In this document: one piece after another, positions 37,647-47,402 of the stretch
Layout: each line of letters opens with the position of its first letter
How positions within the stretch are numbered: the stretch's first letter is position 1
NCBI GenBank assembly: GCA_951812785.1
Contig: OX638335.1
Coordinates: 1,693,653 to 1,757,652, forward strand
Source of the DNA: an uncultured Gammaproteobacteria bacterium
GTDB lineage: Bacteria; Pseudomonadota; Gammaproteobacteria; UBA4575
Length of the DNA: 64,000 nt
Reading direction: 5' to 3'
Notes under the pieces: generated by a model
Databases searched by the model: none
The model's input: the letters and a program-made list of their open reading frames with translations, nothing else
Told to the model about the DNA's origin: nothing
Program-made: the position numbers and the translations under genes

Positions 37647-39565
37647 TAACCTGCAAGATCGAGCATGATTTTATTTAAGCGCCTAACAAAATCAGCAGGA
37701 TTTTCTAATTGTCCACCTTCCGCAAGAATTGCCTGCTCGAATAACAACATTGACCATTCTTTAACTTGGTCAAGATCAGTCTCACTATTCATTCTAACCA
37801 ACATTGGATGCGATGGGTTAATCTCCAAAGTCGGCTTGGTACTTGGCATTTGCTGGCCTGCTTGCTTAAGTAAATTTTGCATATACAACGCCATATCATG
37901 TTCGTTAAGTACAATACATGCCGGCGATGTGGTTAAGCGATGAGATACACGCACATCCTCCACCTTATCTTCTAACTTTTCTTTAATCAGCTTAACAATA
38001 TCTGCCGATTGTTCTTCGACTTTCTTTTGCTGTTCTTTTTCATCTTGATCGGAAAGCTTATCTAGATCTAGCTCTCCTTTAGCCACAGATACAAATGACT
38101 TACCATCATATTCATTCAACGCACCCATGAGCCATTCATCCACGCGGTCATACATCAAGATGACCTCAATACCTTTTTTACGGAATATTTCTAAGTGCGG
38201 ACTGTTTTTCGCTGCATTGAAGTTATCTGCGGTAATATAGTAAATAGACTCTTGGCCTTCCTTCATGCGGCTAATGTAGTCATCCAGCGATGTCGTTTGA
38301 TCTTCTGTATCGTCTTGCGTTGATGCGAACCTCAACAGCTTAGCAATCTGCTCTTTGTTGGCAAAATCTTCGCCAGGACCTTCTTTTATAACTTTGCCAA
38401 ATTCTTTCCAGAATGATTGATACTTCTCTGGTTCAGAGTTAGCAATTCCTTCTAGCAAGCCAAGCACTTTTTTCACTGAACCTGAGCGCATTGCATCAAT
38501 CACTTTATTGCCTTGAAGAATTTCTCTAGATACGTTTAACGGTAAGTCGCTAGAGTCAATCACACCTCGTACAAATCTCAAGTAACGCGGCAATAATTTT
38601 TCCGCGTCTTCCATAATAAACACACGCTGCACATAAAGTTTTAAGCCATGCGTTTGATTAGGTTCATACAAATCAAATGGCGCTTTACTTGGGATATAAA
38701 GCAACGAAATATATTCCGTTTTACCTTCAACACGATTATGCGACCAAGCCAGAGGATCTGCAAAATCGTGGCCTACATGTTTGTAAAATTCCTTATATTC
38801 ATCTTCGCTTACTTCTGATTTAGAACGCGTCCATAACGAAGAAGCCTTGTTGACAACTTCCCATTTTACCCCTGTACCAGCCTCACTATCTTCCTCACCT
38901 TGCTTTTCTTCAATCATTTCAATCGGAAGCGGCACATGATCAGAATATTTAGTAATGATTGAGCGTAAACGCCAGCCGGACAATAGTTCTATTTCGTCTT
39001 CCTTAAGATGGAGAATGATTTCAGTACCGCGGTCAGTTTTTTCAATTTCTGCTAAATCGTATTCGCCCGTGCCTTCAGATTGCCAATATACTCCTTGCTT
39101 AGCATCCACTGTTGCACTGCGTGATTTCAATTCAACTTGATCAGCAACAATAAAAGCGGAATAGAAACCGACCCCAAACTGACCGATCAAATTAGAGTCT
39201 TTTGCTTGATCGCCAGTAAGGCTTTCCAAGAATTCTTTTGTACCTGATTTCGCGATAGTACCAATATTTTTTATCACTTCTTCACGTGTCATTCCGATAC
39301 CATTGTCTCGGACAGTAATAGTCTTATTTTCCTCATCATATTCGATTTGGATTTTTAGATCGGTATCCTCGGCTAATAAACCAGCATTAGACAATGCTTC
39401 AAAGCGTAATTTGTCACAGGCATCTGAAGCATTTGAAACCAGCTCACGTAAAAATATCTCTTTATTCGAATACAGAGAATGAATCATCAAATGTAAAATT
39501 TGACTGACTTCTGACTCAAACTTGAGAGTTTCTTTATTGTTTTCTGCTTGTGCTTGTTCACTCAT
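37646..39565 (-). CDS. htpG: molecular chaperone HtpG (Hsp90)
   Basis: A 639-residue Hsp90 with the N-terminal GHKL ATPase domain (FESEVSQILHLMIHSLYSNKEIFLRELVSNASDACDKLRFEAL, DNGIGMTREEVIKNIGTIAKSGT, GQFGVGFYSAFIV), the middle domain (RGVIDSSDLPLNVSREILQ) and the dimerisation end. Length matches E. coli HtpG. Intact. Confidence 0.97.
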   Translation of the reverse strand: MSEQAQAENNKETLKFESEVSQILHLMIHSLYSNKEIFLRELVSNASDACDKLRFEALSNAGLLAEDTDLKIQIEYDEENKTITVRDNGIGMTREEVIKNIGTIAKSGTKEFLESLTGDQAKDSNLIGQFGVGFYSAFIVADQVELKSRSATVDAKQGVYWQSEGTGEYDLAEIEKTDRGTEIILHLKEDEIELLSGWRLRSIITKYSDHVPLPIEMIEEKQGEEDSEAGTGVKWEVVNKASSLWTRSKSEVSEDEYKEFYKHVGHDFADPLAWSHNRVEGKTEYISLLYIPSKAPFDLYEPNQTHGLKLYVQRVFIMEDAEKLLPRYLRFVRGVIDSSDLPLNVSREILQGNKVIDAMRSGSVKKVLGLLEGIANSEPEKYQSFWKEFGKVIKEGPGEDFANKEQIAKLLRFASTQDDTEDQTTSLDDYISRMKEGQESIYYITADNFNAAKNSPHLEIFRKKGIEVILMYDRVDEWLMGALNEYDGKSFVSVAKGELDLDKLSDQDEKEQQKKVEEQSADIVKLIKEKLEDKVEDVRVSHRLTTSPACIVLNEHDMALYMQNLLKQAGQQMPSTKPTLEINPSHPMLVRMNSETDLDQVKEWSMLLFEQAILAEGGQLENPADFVRRLNKIMLDLAG

Positions 39566-39648
39566 TACTGCTTTAACTCCAAATAAAAATTGATAATTTT
39601 ATAGATGGTGACTCATCACCTTAAATTCAACCAACCCAGATAAACTTT

Positions 39649-40083
39649 CTACTCAACATCATCCACATCCGCTTGGCCTGTCACCCTTCTACGAACATGC
39701 GACCAGGTAATACCAGTCGCCAAAATTCCCGCTAGCACCACTAACATTAAGTCAATAACTATTCCCATATCGTCTGTCAGCGATAGAACGAAATCGATTG
39801 CCAACCAAAGCAGTACACCAAAAAACGCGGCGGCTAAAATCAAACCAAACATACCCAGCGAACGCATAGTGGCACGAACATATATTGTCCAAACAATCAG
39901 CAGAACAATTCCCGCCAATAGTAACAACGGCAAACTAGTCTTATTCTCACCCTCTGGATTTAAGTATGATTGCACCCAATCAAAATAAGACCAGTTATGA
40001 GGGTTATAAGTACAAAACACTAATACCAGTGCTACCAGAAAACGAACTAAAATACCCTGCCAAGTTATTTTATGTAACGCCAT
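39649..40083 (-). CDS. DUF6524 family integral membrane protein
   Basis: A 144-residue protein with four predicted transmembrane helices (ILVRFLVALVLVFCTYNPHNW, LPLLLLAGIVLLIVWTIYV, SLGMFGLILAAAFFGVLLWLAIDF, IVIDLMLVVLAGILATGITW). The NPHNWSYFDWV loop is typical of DUF6524. Function unknown. It lies 83 bases upstream of htpG on the same strand. Confidence 0.75.
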   Translation of the reverse strand: MALHKITWQGILVRFLVALVLVFCTYNPHNWSYFDWVQSYLNPEGENKTSLPLLLLAGIVLLIVWTIYVRATMRSLGMFGLILAAAFFGVLLWLAIDFVLSLTDDMGIVIDLMLVVLAGILATGITWSHVRRRVTGQADVDDVE

Positions 40084-40110
40084 GTAATCTCCTAAACAAT
40101 CAAACTTTAA

Positions 40111-40608
40111 TCAAATAAAACTTTCACTAGTGACTGGCGTATCTATTTCGTGTCTTAACAACCAATCTTTTTGTTGAATTTCTCTGCCCACTATACTTCC
40201 GCAGTAACCACCGATAGCATCCTTCTTCACAACGCGGTGGCAAGGAATAATAATCGGGATAGGATTATGTCGGCAAGCATTACCGACTGCACGCGGACCA
40301 CTATTAATTGCCTTAGCGATGTCTCCGTAGGTTAATGACTGGCCATATGAAATTTTCGCAACTTCCTTCCATACTCGATTTTGATAAACCGTACCTTGAA
40401 TATCTACTGGCAAGTCAAACTCAGTGCGCTGTAGTTCAAAATACTCCATGATCTGTTGATGAACTTTTGCTGCAAACCCAGTTGTAGGAATACGCAAATC
40501 TTGTTTGGTTTTAATATAGAACAGACATTGTATTCCTTTAGAGGAAATACTCAGTCCTAGATGACCAATAGGAGATGGCAGAATGTAATCGAATGAATCT
40601 TTAATCAT
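40111..40608 (-). CDS. ogt: methylated-DNA--[protein]-cysteine S-methyltransferase
   Basis: This 165-residue suicide repair protein transfers O6-alkyl groups of guanine to its own cysteine. The active-site motif IPCHRV (Cys 123), with ISYGQSLTYGDIAKAI and SGPRAVGNACRHNPI for the DNA-binding helix and the Arg finger, are all present. Length and lack of an AraC domain fit Ogt rather than Ada. Confidence 0.92.
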   Translation of the reverse strand: MIKDSFDYILPSPIGHLGLSISSKGIQCLFYIKTKQDLRIPTTGFAAKVHQQIMEYFELQRTEFDLPVDIQGTVYQNRVWKEVAKISYGQSLTYGDIAKAINSGPRAVGNACRHNPIPIIIPCHRVVKKDAIGGYCGSIVGREIQQKDWLLRHEIDTPVTSESFI

Positions 40609-40628
40609 TTAGCAGTAGCCCAAACAAC

Positions 40629-40656
40629 AAACGCCCCATAAATTTATGAGGCGTTT
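40629..40656. terminator. rho-independent terminator of the rpsP-rimM-trmD-rplS operon
   Basis: A 14-bp stem, AAACGCCCCATAAA / TTTATGAGGCGTTT, one pair being G-T or C-A by strand. It is 28 bases past the rplS stop; T-rich bases follow on both strands, so it may also act on plus-strand transcripts. Confidence 0.8.
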
Positions 40657-40683
40657 ATTTTACCAACCTAACATGCTTTGATA

Positions 40684-41031
40684 TTAACCAAGCTTTTCTT
40701 TAATTCTCGCAGCTTTGCCTGTACGCCCACGCAAGTAATATAGTTTTGCACGTCTTACATCACCACAGCGCTTCACCTCAACTGATGCAATTAATGGACT
40801 GTGTGTTTGAAATACTCTTTCTACGCCTTCGCCATGAGAGATTTTACGTACAGTGAATGCAGAGTTCAGACCGCGGTTTCTTTTTGCAATCACTACACCT
40901 TCAAATGCTTGCAAACGCTCACGCTCACCCTCTTTCACTCTCACTTGTACAACAATCGTGTCGCCAGCAGAAAACTCGGGGAAATCTGATTTTATTTGTT
41001 CTGCTTCTAATTGACTAATTATATTGCTCAT
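40684..41031 (-). CDS. rplS: 50S ribosomal protein L19
   Basis: A 115-residue L19: [29 protein letters not shown], then [32 protein letters not shown] and [15 protein letters not shown]. It sits at the 30S-50S interface. Last gene of the rpsP operon; four bases separate it from trmD. Confidence 0.98.
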   Translation of the reverse strand: MSNIISQLEAEQIKSDFPEFSAGDTIVVQVRVKEGERERLQAFEGVVIAKRNRGLNSAFTVRKISHGEGVERVFQTHSPLIASVEVKRCGDVRRAKLYYLRGRTGKAARIKEKLG

Positions 41032-41035
41032 TTGT

Positions 41036-41788
41036 TTATCTCTCGTTTTTCGCTTTTACTTCAACTAAATATTCGTTCAACAGCTGTTGTTCTTGATCAC
41101 TCAGGTTTTTCAGCTCCATTAGGTCAGGACGTCTTGTGTAAGTTCGCCCTAACGCTTGTTTCAATCTCCAGCTAGCAATCTTTTTGTGATCACCAGTTAT
41201 TAATTCTTTAGGTACTTCTCGACCATCTACTATTTCTGGTCTTGAGTAATGAGGGCAATCTAGCAACCCATTCTCAAACGACTCCTGTTCTGCGGATTGA
41301 TCATCTCCCAGCACACCTGGAAGTGTTCGCACCATAGCATCAATCAGCACCATCGAGGCAAGCTCTCCACCACTGATGACATAATCGCCGATCGACCATT
41401 CCTCGTCTACGTGTGCTTCGATGAAACGTTCATCAATGCCTTCATACCGCCCACACAACAATATTAAATTTGAACATTGACTAAGATTTCGCACTGCGGC
41501 TTGATCTAGTCGCTGCCCCTGTGGGCTTAGATACACTACCTTTGCTTTATCGCTAGAAATCGATTTAACGTGTTCTAGCGTTTTGGCCAATGGTGCGTAT
41601 TGCATCACTATGCCAGGACCACCCCCGTAAGGACGATCATCTACTCGATTATTCGCATCTTTTGAGAAATCTCGAGGATTAGTTAATTCTAAATCGACTA
41701 GCTTTTCTCGCAATGCCCGTCCCACGACTCCGTGGTCTCGCATTGTTACAACTAGCTCTGGGAACAATGTTATGACATCAATTCGCAT
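41036..41788 (-). CDS. trmD: tRNA (guanine-37-N1)-methyltransferase
   Basis: TrmD methylates G37 of tRNAs with G at 36, preventing +1 frameshifting. The 250-residue SPOUT protein has the trefoil-knot segments [27 protein letters not shown] and [23 protein letters not shown]. Intact, in the usual order between rimM and rplS. Confidence 0.97.
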   Translation of the reverse strand: MRIDVITLFPELVVTMRDHGVVGRALREKLVDLELTNPRDFSKDANNRVDDRPYGGGPGIVMQYAPLAKTLEHVKSISSDKAKVVYLSPQGQRLDQAAVRNLSQCSNLILLCGRYEGIDERFIEAHVDEEWSIGDYVISGGELASMVLIDAMVRTLPGVLGDDQSAEQESFENGLLDCPHYSRPEIVDGREVPKELITGDHKKIASWRLKQALGRTYTRRPDLMELKNLSDQEQQLLNEYLVEVKAKNER

Positions 41789-41831
41789 GTCTTTGCCCCT
41801 TTCGTAATACTGCTAACTTAGGATCTATTGA

Positions 41832-42341
41832 TTAAAAATCAGTGTCCCAATTCACCACCATGCACTTTTGTTCTAAGTCGATGGACTTTATTACTTGTCC
41901 GTAGATGTACGGGATTAAATACTCGGTGTTACCCTCACCTCGCACTATCATGACATCGTTAGCTCCAGTTTCGATTAGGTCCTTAATCAAGCCCAGATGC
42001 CTATCTGTGGTATCTAGCACATCTAAGCCAATCAGCTGATACCAGTAATATTCATTTTTGGACAACGGCATTAATTGCTCACCCGCAATCCAAATTTTGC
42101 GATCCAGAAGCTCTACTGCCGCATCGCGGTCATCTATTCCTTCCAACTTAGCTACTACGCCGCCCTTTTGTGAGCGACCTTCTTCTATTCGTATTGGCTG
42201 ATCAAAATCATTACCCAAATACCAGTGCTGATATTCGATAATTTTAATTCTAGGTCGCGTGTAGGAGTAAACCTTAACCCAACCTTTAACACCAAACAGG
42301 CCATTCACCAGGCCTAATAAAACTTTATCTTCTTGTTTCAA
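41832..42341 (-). CDS. rimM: 16S rRNA processing protein RimM
   Basis: A 169-residue ribosome maturation factor that helps the 30S head form near S19. N-terminal VLLGLVNGLFGVKGWVKVYSYT and the PRC-barrel C-terminal part with YYWYQLIGLDVLDT, GLIKDLIETGANDVMIVRG and LIPYIYGQVIKSID are all present. Between rpsP and trmD. Confidence 0.95.
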   Translation of the reverse strand: MKQEDKVLLGLVNGLFGVKGWVKVYSYTRPRIKIIEYQHWYLGNDFDQPIRIEEGRSQKGGVVAKLEGIDDRDAAVELLDRKIWIAGEQLMPLSKNEYYWYQLIGLDVLDTTDRHLGLIKDLIETGANDVMIVRGEGNTEYLIPYIYGQVIKSIDLEQKCMVVNWDTDF

Positions 42342-42379
42342 GCGTGAGACGATCTATGGTTGCCCATGCTGTAGTAGGC

Positions 42380-42646
42380 TCAGCTGCTGAGTCTCAAATC
42401 AGCTGCTGATTCTGCACCTTTTAATAGTGTTTCTACGCGCTCTGATGCCTTTGCACCTACACCCTGCCAGTAGTTTATGCGCTCCATATCAACGTGCAAT
42501 CGAACTTCTTGTCCAGTCGCTCGTGGATTAAAATATCCTAATCTCTTGATATATCCGCTATCGCGGCGTCTACGAGAATCAGTCACTACGATGTGATAGA
42601 AAGGACGCTTTTTGGCGCCGCCTCGAGCTAATCTTATACTAACCAT
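42380..42646 (-). CDS. rpsP: 30S ribosomal protein S16
   Basis: An 88-residue S16: [62 protein letters not shown]. First gene of the rpsP-rimM-trmD-rplS operon, directly downstream of ffh on the same strand. Confidence 0.98.
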   Translation of the reverse strand: MVSIRLARGGAKKRPFYHIVVTDSRRRRDSGYIKRLGYFNPRATGQEVRLHVDMERINYWQGVGAKASERVETLLKGAESAADLRLSS

Positions 42647-42758
42647 ATTATTTGCTTATTCTCAGCTGTGTTTAACGAACCGCATCCGATTGCGGCGAAC
42701 CGCGTATTGTACGGAATCCACAGGAAATTTAAAGCTAAAATTCAGCCTATTAGTCTAT

Positions 42759-44120
42759 CTACATCGGCATATTAGGCGGCATTTTGCCTTGCATGGCACG
42801 CATCATATTTTTCATGCCACCTTTCTTAGAAAACTTTTTCATCATTTTACGCATTTGTGTATATTGTTTAAGCAGCCGATTCACATCCTGAACATGCATC
42901 CCAGAGCCCGCTGCAATACGCTGTTTGCGCGTTGATTTGATGATATCTGGGAACCGTCGCTCTTTACGTGTCATTGAGTCGATCATCGCCACCATATGAA
43001 CGACTGATTTATCATTGGCTTGTGACTTCATTGCCTCTGACATCTTCCCTGCACCAGGTAGCTTATCGATCAAACTATTCACACCGCCCATATTTTGCAT
43101 CTGAACTAACTGAGAGCGTAAGTCGTTAAGGCTAAATCCCTTACCACTTTTAAGCTTCTTAGCTAATCGATCCGCTTCCCCATGGTCGACCTTTTGCTGA
43201 GCTTCCTCAACCAAGGAAACCACGTCGCCCATACCCAAAATTCTTGAGGCTACTCGATCAGGGTGGAATGGCTCTAAACCATCAACCTTCTCACCTGTAC
43301 CTAAGAACTTAATAGGCTTACCGGTTATTTCTCTGACAGAGAGGGCCGCGCCGCCTCGTGCATCACCGTCGGTTTTAGTCAGAATAACGCCAGTCAAAGG
43401 CAAAGCAGCATTAAAAGCTTGGGCAGACAACGCGGCATCTTGGCCACTCATGCTATCGACGACAAATAAGGTCTCTATAGGGTTAATAGCCGCGTGTAGC
43501 ACTTTGATTTCATCCATCATTTCGCCATCGACGTGCAAACGCCCTGCAGTATCGACAAACAAAATATCGACATGATTCGCTTCCGCATAGCTAATTGCAT
43601 TTTTAGCAATGGTTAATGGCGTTTGCTCTACCTCACTGGGGGAAAAATGAACACCCACTTGATTGGCCAGTGTTTCTAACTGTTTGATTGCCGCTGGACG
43701 ATAGACGTCACAACTGACGACACTAACCTTCTTGTTTTCAGTTTCAGCAAGGCGCTTGGCAAGTTTAGCAATGGTAGTGGTTTTACCCACACCTTGAAGA
43801 CCGGCAACTAATACGATAGCCGGTGGCTGTGCATTGAGGTGCAGTCCTTCGTTAGCATCACCCATTAGATGAACTAACTCATCCTGAACAACCTTAATAA
43901 ACGCTTGGCCTGGCGTGATATTGTTAATGACTTCCCTACCAACTGCGGATGTACGCACACGCTCAATGAATGATTTTACTACTGGCAAAGTAACGTCAGC
44001 TTCAAGCAATGCCATACGCACTTCGCGTAACGCTTCTTGAATATTATCTTCGGTTAATCGTGCTTGTCCACGCAGCTTTCCAACTGTATCGGAAAGGCGT
44101 TTGGTTAAATTATCAAACAT
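42759..44120 (-). CDS. ffh: signal recognition particle protein
   Basis: A 453-residue Ffh: N domain, GTPase G domain (GLQGVGKTTTIAKLAKRL, DTAGRLHVD, TKTDGDARGGAALS), and a methionine-rich M domain that binds 4.5S RNA and signal peptides (QMQNMGG, RIAAGSGMHVQDVNRLLKQY, MMRAMQGKMPPNMPM). With FtsY it delivers inner-membrane proteins to SecYEG. Confidence 0.97.
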   Translation of the reverse strand: MFDNLTKRLSDTVGKLRGQARLTEDNIQEALREVRMALLEADVTLPVVKSFIERVRTSAVGREVINNITPGQAFIKVVQDELVHLMGDANEGLHLNAQPPAIVLVAGLQGVGKTTTIAKLAKRLAETENKKVSVVSCDVYRPAAIKQLETLANQVGVHFSPSEVEQTPLTIAKNAISYAEANHVDILFVDTAGRLHVDGEMMDEIKVLHAAINPIETLFVVDSMSGQDAALSAQAFNAALPLTGVILTKTDGDARGGAALSVREITGKPIKFLGTGEKVDGLEPFHPDRVASRILGMGDVVSLVEEAQQKVDHGEADRLAKKLKSGKGFSLNDLRSQLVQMQNMGGVNSLIDKLPGAGKMSEAMKSQANDKSVVHMVAMIDSMTRKERRFPDIIKSTRKQRIAAGSGMHVQDVNRLLKQYTQMRKMMKKFSKKGGMKNMMRAMQGKMPPNMPM

Positions 44121-44147
44121 GTGTACTCACTTATTGAATATAAATCT

Positions 44148-44168
44148 AAGCCGTTAGTGTAACGGCTT
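44148..44168. terminator. hairpin between the MBL-fold pseudogene and ffh
   Basis: AAGCCGTTA / TAACGGCTT, perfect nine-base stem with a three-base loop. The T-run is weak, so it may be only a partial terminator ahead of ffh. Confidence 0.5.
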
Positions 44169-44195
44169 ACCAATAGACGATCTATAGTTTTGGAT

Positions 44196-44965
44196 TTACA
44201 GCAACAGAATATCGCCGCTCAAGATGGATCTTATATTTCGTTGCGGCATAGCTGCACGCAACTCCTACATAATTTTTTCTTCTTCATCTGGCTGTAAATG
44301 CGACACACATACTTGTAGCTGATGGGATAGAAAATTTAGCTCATTGGCTAATGATGTCGGAGAAAAATGTTTTGCCAGATTAGCAATTTCAAATCGCTCA
44401 TCTGCAAATGCACACTCTACAATCAATAGGCCAACTTTGTTTTGCCGATTAAGCGCTTGCCACAATTTAGGCGCGGAAACAGTATCGCCACTAAAGGCAA
44501 AACTACTACTCGCATCCTGAACCAAATAACTTACCGCCGGAACAGTGTGCTCAACCTCAATCATTGTGAAGGTTTTATCGTCAATTACTATATTTTGCTC
44601 AGACTGCATGGGCACAAAGCGTACAACAGGTTTGTCTTGGCTTGGTAAACAGAAAAAATTGGGCCAAATTTTCCAATTAAAAATTATGTCCCGTTAGTAC
44701 TTGATATGTTTCAGCCTGACAGTAAACCGTTAATGGCTCATCAATCAGCTTTTCGTAGATAGTATCGATAAGCAACGGCAAGCCTGCCACATGATCTAAG
44801 TGACTATTGAGTGATAAATACGTGTTTGATTTGGAATAACTCTTCTAAGGGCAGATCACCCACACCCGTGCCACAATCGAGCAAGATGTCAGCATCAACG
44901 CATAACGCAGTAGTGCGCAACCCCCTTCCTATCCCGTCACTACAACCCAAAACGTTTATTTTCAT
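44196..44965 (-). pseudogene. MBL-fold hydrolase (class II cyclic-nucleotide phosphodiesterase-like), broken
   Basis: From ATG 44965: INVLGCSDGIGRGLRTTALCVDADILLDCGTGVGDL, then FITHS; in another frame SHLDHVAGLPLLIDTIYEKLIDEPLTVY, the HxHLDH zinc motif; then in the first frame NWKIWP, and HTVPAVSYLV, FSGDT, LLIVECAFADE, HLQPDEEEKIM, and after a TAG (44267-44265) ELRAAMPQRNIRSILSGDILLL. So at least two frameshifts and one amber codon. The family cleaves cyclic nucleotides or related phosphodiesters. Confidence 0.8.
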
Positions 44966-45032
44966 GGGGCTATTATAATATTATTTAATGATCATTTTAA
45001 TCCGTTATAGTGCTAACATTGGCTATTTATGC

Positions 45033-45040
45033 GAAATGTC
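45033..45040. repeat. target-site duplication, left copy
   Basis: GAAATGTC abuts the left end of the insertion element and recurs at 48291-48298. Confidence 0.9.
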
Positions 45041-45060
45041 GGTAGTGTCTCAGTTTGAAA
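45041..45060 (+). repeat. left terminal inverted repeat
   Basis: GGTAGTGTCTCAGTTTGAAA, perfect match to the reverse complement of 48271-48290. Confidence 0.92.
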
Positions 45061-45139
45061 AATGAATAATTTGATTAGCCTTACGAAGAAACCCATATAT
45101 GGTATGCTTAGCGGCATGCCCCCAATGGGGTACTACACG

Positions 45140-45364
45140 ATGCCTGAAGGTCCGCAGAGACAAAAACGACCAGCGGACGTAATTGGTAATGCGGTTACGG
45201 TCGCTAAAATTGCTACCGGCGAGATAGAAGAAGAAACTATCCAATCTGGAAAACGAAAAGCAGGATTGAAAGGCACTAAAGCTCGCTCTTTAACGCTCTC
45301 TCCAGAGCAACGATCAGAAATTGCTAGTGTCGCCGCTCAGACCCGATGGAAGAAGAAAGACTAG
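45140..45364 (+). CDS. small basic cargo protein (KAGLKGTKAR...RSEIAxxAAxxRW family)
   Basis: A basic protein with RPADVIGNAVTVAKIATGEIEE, GKRKAGLKGTKARSLTLS and PEQRSEIASVAAQTRWKKKD. Similar short proteins with GLKGGKAR and RSEIARKAAxxRW are widespread hypotheticals near mobile DNA and resemble histone-H1-like tails; the role is unknown. I chose ATG 45140 (MPEGPQRQ...); the frame is open to ATG 45116 and 45062. Its TAG shares the bases CTAG with the stop of the converging cargo gene. Confidence 0.6.
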   Translation: MPEGPQRQKRPADVIGNAVTVAKIATGEIEEETIQSGKRKAGLKGTKARSLTLSPEQRSEIASVAAQTRWKKKD

Positions 45365-45827
45365 CCTGCCTTTTCCAGTGCCTGAATTTCTGCCACGTCT
45401 TCGGTGAAATCTAAAATTAAATTGATTGGCTCCTCTTTGGAGTTCTTGTCGTTGTAACAATCCATATCAGTTTTTAGCGAGTGACAGTCCCCAACAATTT
45501 GCTTCCGCCTCTGAGAGAATGGATTCTGCATATGGTGTCGCGGGGCGGTATCCATATCGGCCCAAAACGTCTGTTGCTTTCCATCTTCCTTAATTCTGAC
45601 AGCATGTTTCGCCCTGTAACGTCTACCGTACTCGTCGGTTGTGTACTCTTCCCGCAGTGCGCGGGATATATCCTCCGCACACTGAGAAATTACATCTGCC
45701 GGTCTGGGGGCCCACAATCCATTTTTAATTGCCCAGCTGCCACATCCTTTGATGTCGCAGGCATCGGCATTCCTGCTTTCTCATACTCATTAAAAATATC
45801 CTGGAGTTGTTGCGAATATGTAGACAT
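45361..45827 (-). pseudogene. conserved cargo gene of unknown function, frameshifted near its 5' end
   Basis: From ATG 45827: MSTYSQQLQDIFNEYEKAGMP...SKDVAA; one missing base near 45745 shifts to NGLWAPRPADVISQCAEDISRALREEYTTDEYGRRYRAKHAVR and WADMDTAPRHHMQNPFSQRRKQIVGDCHSLKTDMD. This protein type is seen beside HigA/HigB loci and the RSEIAxxAAxxRW protein in other genomes as I recall. It is about 150 residues when repaired. Function unknown; a downstream start could give a 118-residue C-terminal product. Confidence 0.6.
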
Positions 45828-45837
45828 ATCATTTACC

Positions 45838-46974
45838 TCATAAATATACGGGTGCTATTTCCCCCCAGCCGTCTACTACTGCTGAAGAAAGTACAAACTG
45901 GCGAACTTTGGCTATGTGTTTACGGAACAAATAATGCTTCTGAGTTTTGTTGTGCAGTTGGCCAACAACCAACCCTGGGTGCACACCTAGCTTTGCTGCA
46001 AAGCCCAAAACATCTCTTTCTGAAAAATATGGGTTTTTTCTGATATAGAAGGATTCAAATTCTGTTTTTGGAGAACAAAATTCCGCCCCAGCCGCGTTGG
46101 CAACACGCTCTTCTTCCGAGACTGAATTAGAGATACCAGCCTTTTCGCCTTCCAGCTCGTAGTCAATTACGGCTTTAGATTTTCCATGCCCTTGTAGAAC
46201 ATGCTCAATCTCATGGCGCAACACGAACCAAAAGTTGTCGATCTTATCTAGCCGCAGAGACATTCCAATAACTGGTGATTTGTTGTTATTTATCCAAAAA
46301 CATACACCGTCAATTTTTGCTTTTGGCAAAGTCTCAACGACAACAAATCTGACCCCGCACTTGGCGAGAATTTTTGGAACATGCCTAGTTTCCTCTGGGG
46401 CACCCCTTAGAGCTTTTAGTTCTTCAATCCCAGCCAATAGCCGCTTCTTTGAATAATTTTCAACATCAAGTGACTTTGTTATCTGTCTCACTCGATAAAG
46501 CCAGACAAGCTGCTCTGGGGGTGTTTGCTCTTGATCCTTTTTTTTTGCAGCATATTTGAGATGGGGAATATCTGACAAAGTATCAACCTCGAAAAACTTT
46601 GCCATCTGTGCTTCAAGCATTGTTGCATCAGTATCCTCGATCCAACCACGCTTAATCATTTCTCGCACTGGATAGTAATCTTGCAACCTAGCCCTTCTCG
46701 CTATAGATGGATCTGGCTCAGGAGTTTTCGACAGATCGTATGCTTTTTGCAGATTTACAAAGAACTCAGCAGACACATCAAAGGCTTGTCCAAGAGCCTT
46801 TGCCATGTCTAAGCTAATTCCACGCTTGCCAGCTAATATGGTGTTAACTGCCTGTTCTGACGCTCCCAGAATGAATGCCAGGTCACGTTGCAGCCAACCC
46901 CTAGCTTCGATCTCTTCTTTAAGAAATTCGCCCGGATGTGGAACCTGATTGTAAGTAATATCGCTCATAGCCAT
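45838..46974 (-). CDS. HigA-type antitoxin with ImmA/IrrE peptidase domain
   Basis: A 378-residue protein. Residues about 10-75 are an XRE/HigA helix-turn-helix (PHPGEFLKEEIEARGWLQRDLAFILGASEQAVNTILAGKRGISLDMA). The C-terminal part is an ImmA/IrrE-type metallopeptidase with HEIEH at 254-258 and a downstream Glu-rich helix (SEEERVANAAGAEF). Proteins that fuse these domains are usually paired with HigB toxins; the peptidase part may cleave the repressor or relieve it under stress, which is inference. The gene follows the toxin gene after six bases, so toxin comes first, as in higBA. Confidence 0.88.
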   Translation of the reverse strand: MAMSDITYNQVPHPGEFLKEEIEARGWLQRDLAFILGASEQAVNTILAGKRGISLDMAKALGQAFDVSAEFFVNLQKAYDLSKTPEPDPSIARRARLQDYYPVREMIKRGWIEDTDATMLEAQMAKFFEVDTLSDIPHLKYAAKKKDQEQTPPEQLVWLYRVRQITKSLDVENYSKKRLLAGIEELKALRGAPEETRHVPKILAKCGVRFVVVETLPKAKIDGVCFWINNNKSPVIGMSLRLDKIDNFWFVLRHEIEHVLQGHGKSKAVIDYELEGEKAGISNSVSEEERVANAAGAEFCSPKTEFESFYIRKNPYFSERDVLGFAAKLGVHPGLVVGQLHNKTQKHYLFRKHIAKVRQFVLSSAVVDGWGEIAPVYL

Positions 46975-46980
46975 TTGTAC

Positions 46981-47280
46981 CTAGTGATAGTCCTCGATTG
47001 ATAGAATTATAATTGTTGGCGGAGTCTCACTTTCGTCTATTTCAAAAATTAGCCTCCATTGGTTATTCAGTCTTATAGATCTCTGCCCCTCTCGATCTCC
47101 TTTCAAATGTTTGTACTGAAAACTTCTCCAACTCAGCAAGGTTCGTTCGTCTGGTGCTGATTCGAGCATTACCAATTTTTTGCGGCACGACTGAATAACC
47201 GCTATTGGCAGCTTCGTTTCGTTAGCCCTATTTTCCGTTCGTATCAGGGCGAGTTTCTTGTTCTTGAACTGAACCTTCAT
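46981..47280 (-). CDS. higB: HigB-type RelE-superfamily toxin
   Basis: A 99-residue protein of the RelE/HigB fold: FKNKKLALIRT near the start, LLSWRSFQYKHLKG, REGQRSIRLNNQWRLIFEIDES and a terminal IEDYH. The conserved QxSIRxNxQWRxxF strand and the DYH end are characteristic of HigB. Such toxins cleave ribosome-bound mRNA. It is directly upstream of the HigA-type antitoxin gene on the mobile element. Confidence 0.9.
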   Translation of the reverse strand: MKVQFKNKKLALIRTENRANETKLPIAVIQSCRKKLVMLESAPDERTLLSWRSFQYKHLKGDREGQRSIRLNNQWRLIFEIDESETPPTIIILSIEDYH

Positions 47281-47402
47281 TGTGATTGCAAATTCTAGCG
47301 GTGGTTGTCGGCAAAGTCAATGATGAACTTAACTACTTAACGCCAGCAGTTAAACTGAAATAAATGCTTAACAAAAATATCAATTCAGTTAAACTAGTTT
47401 CC

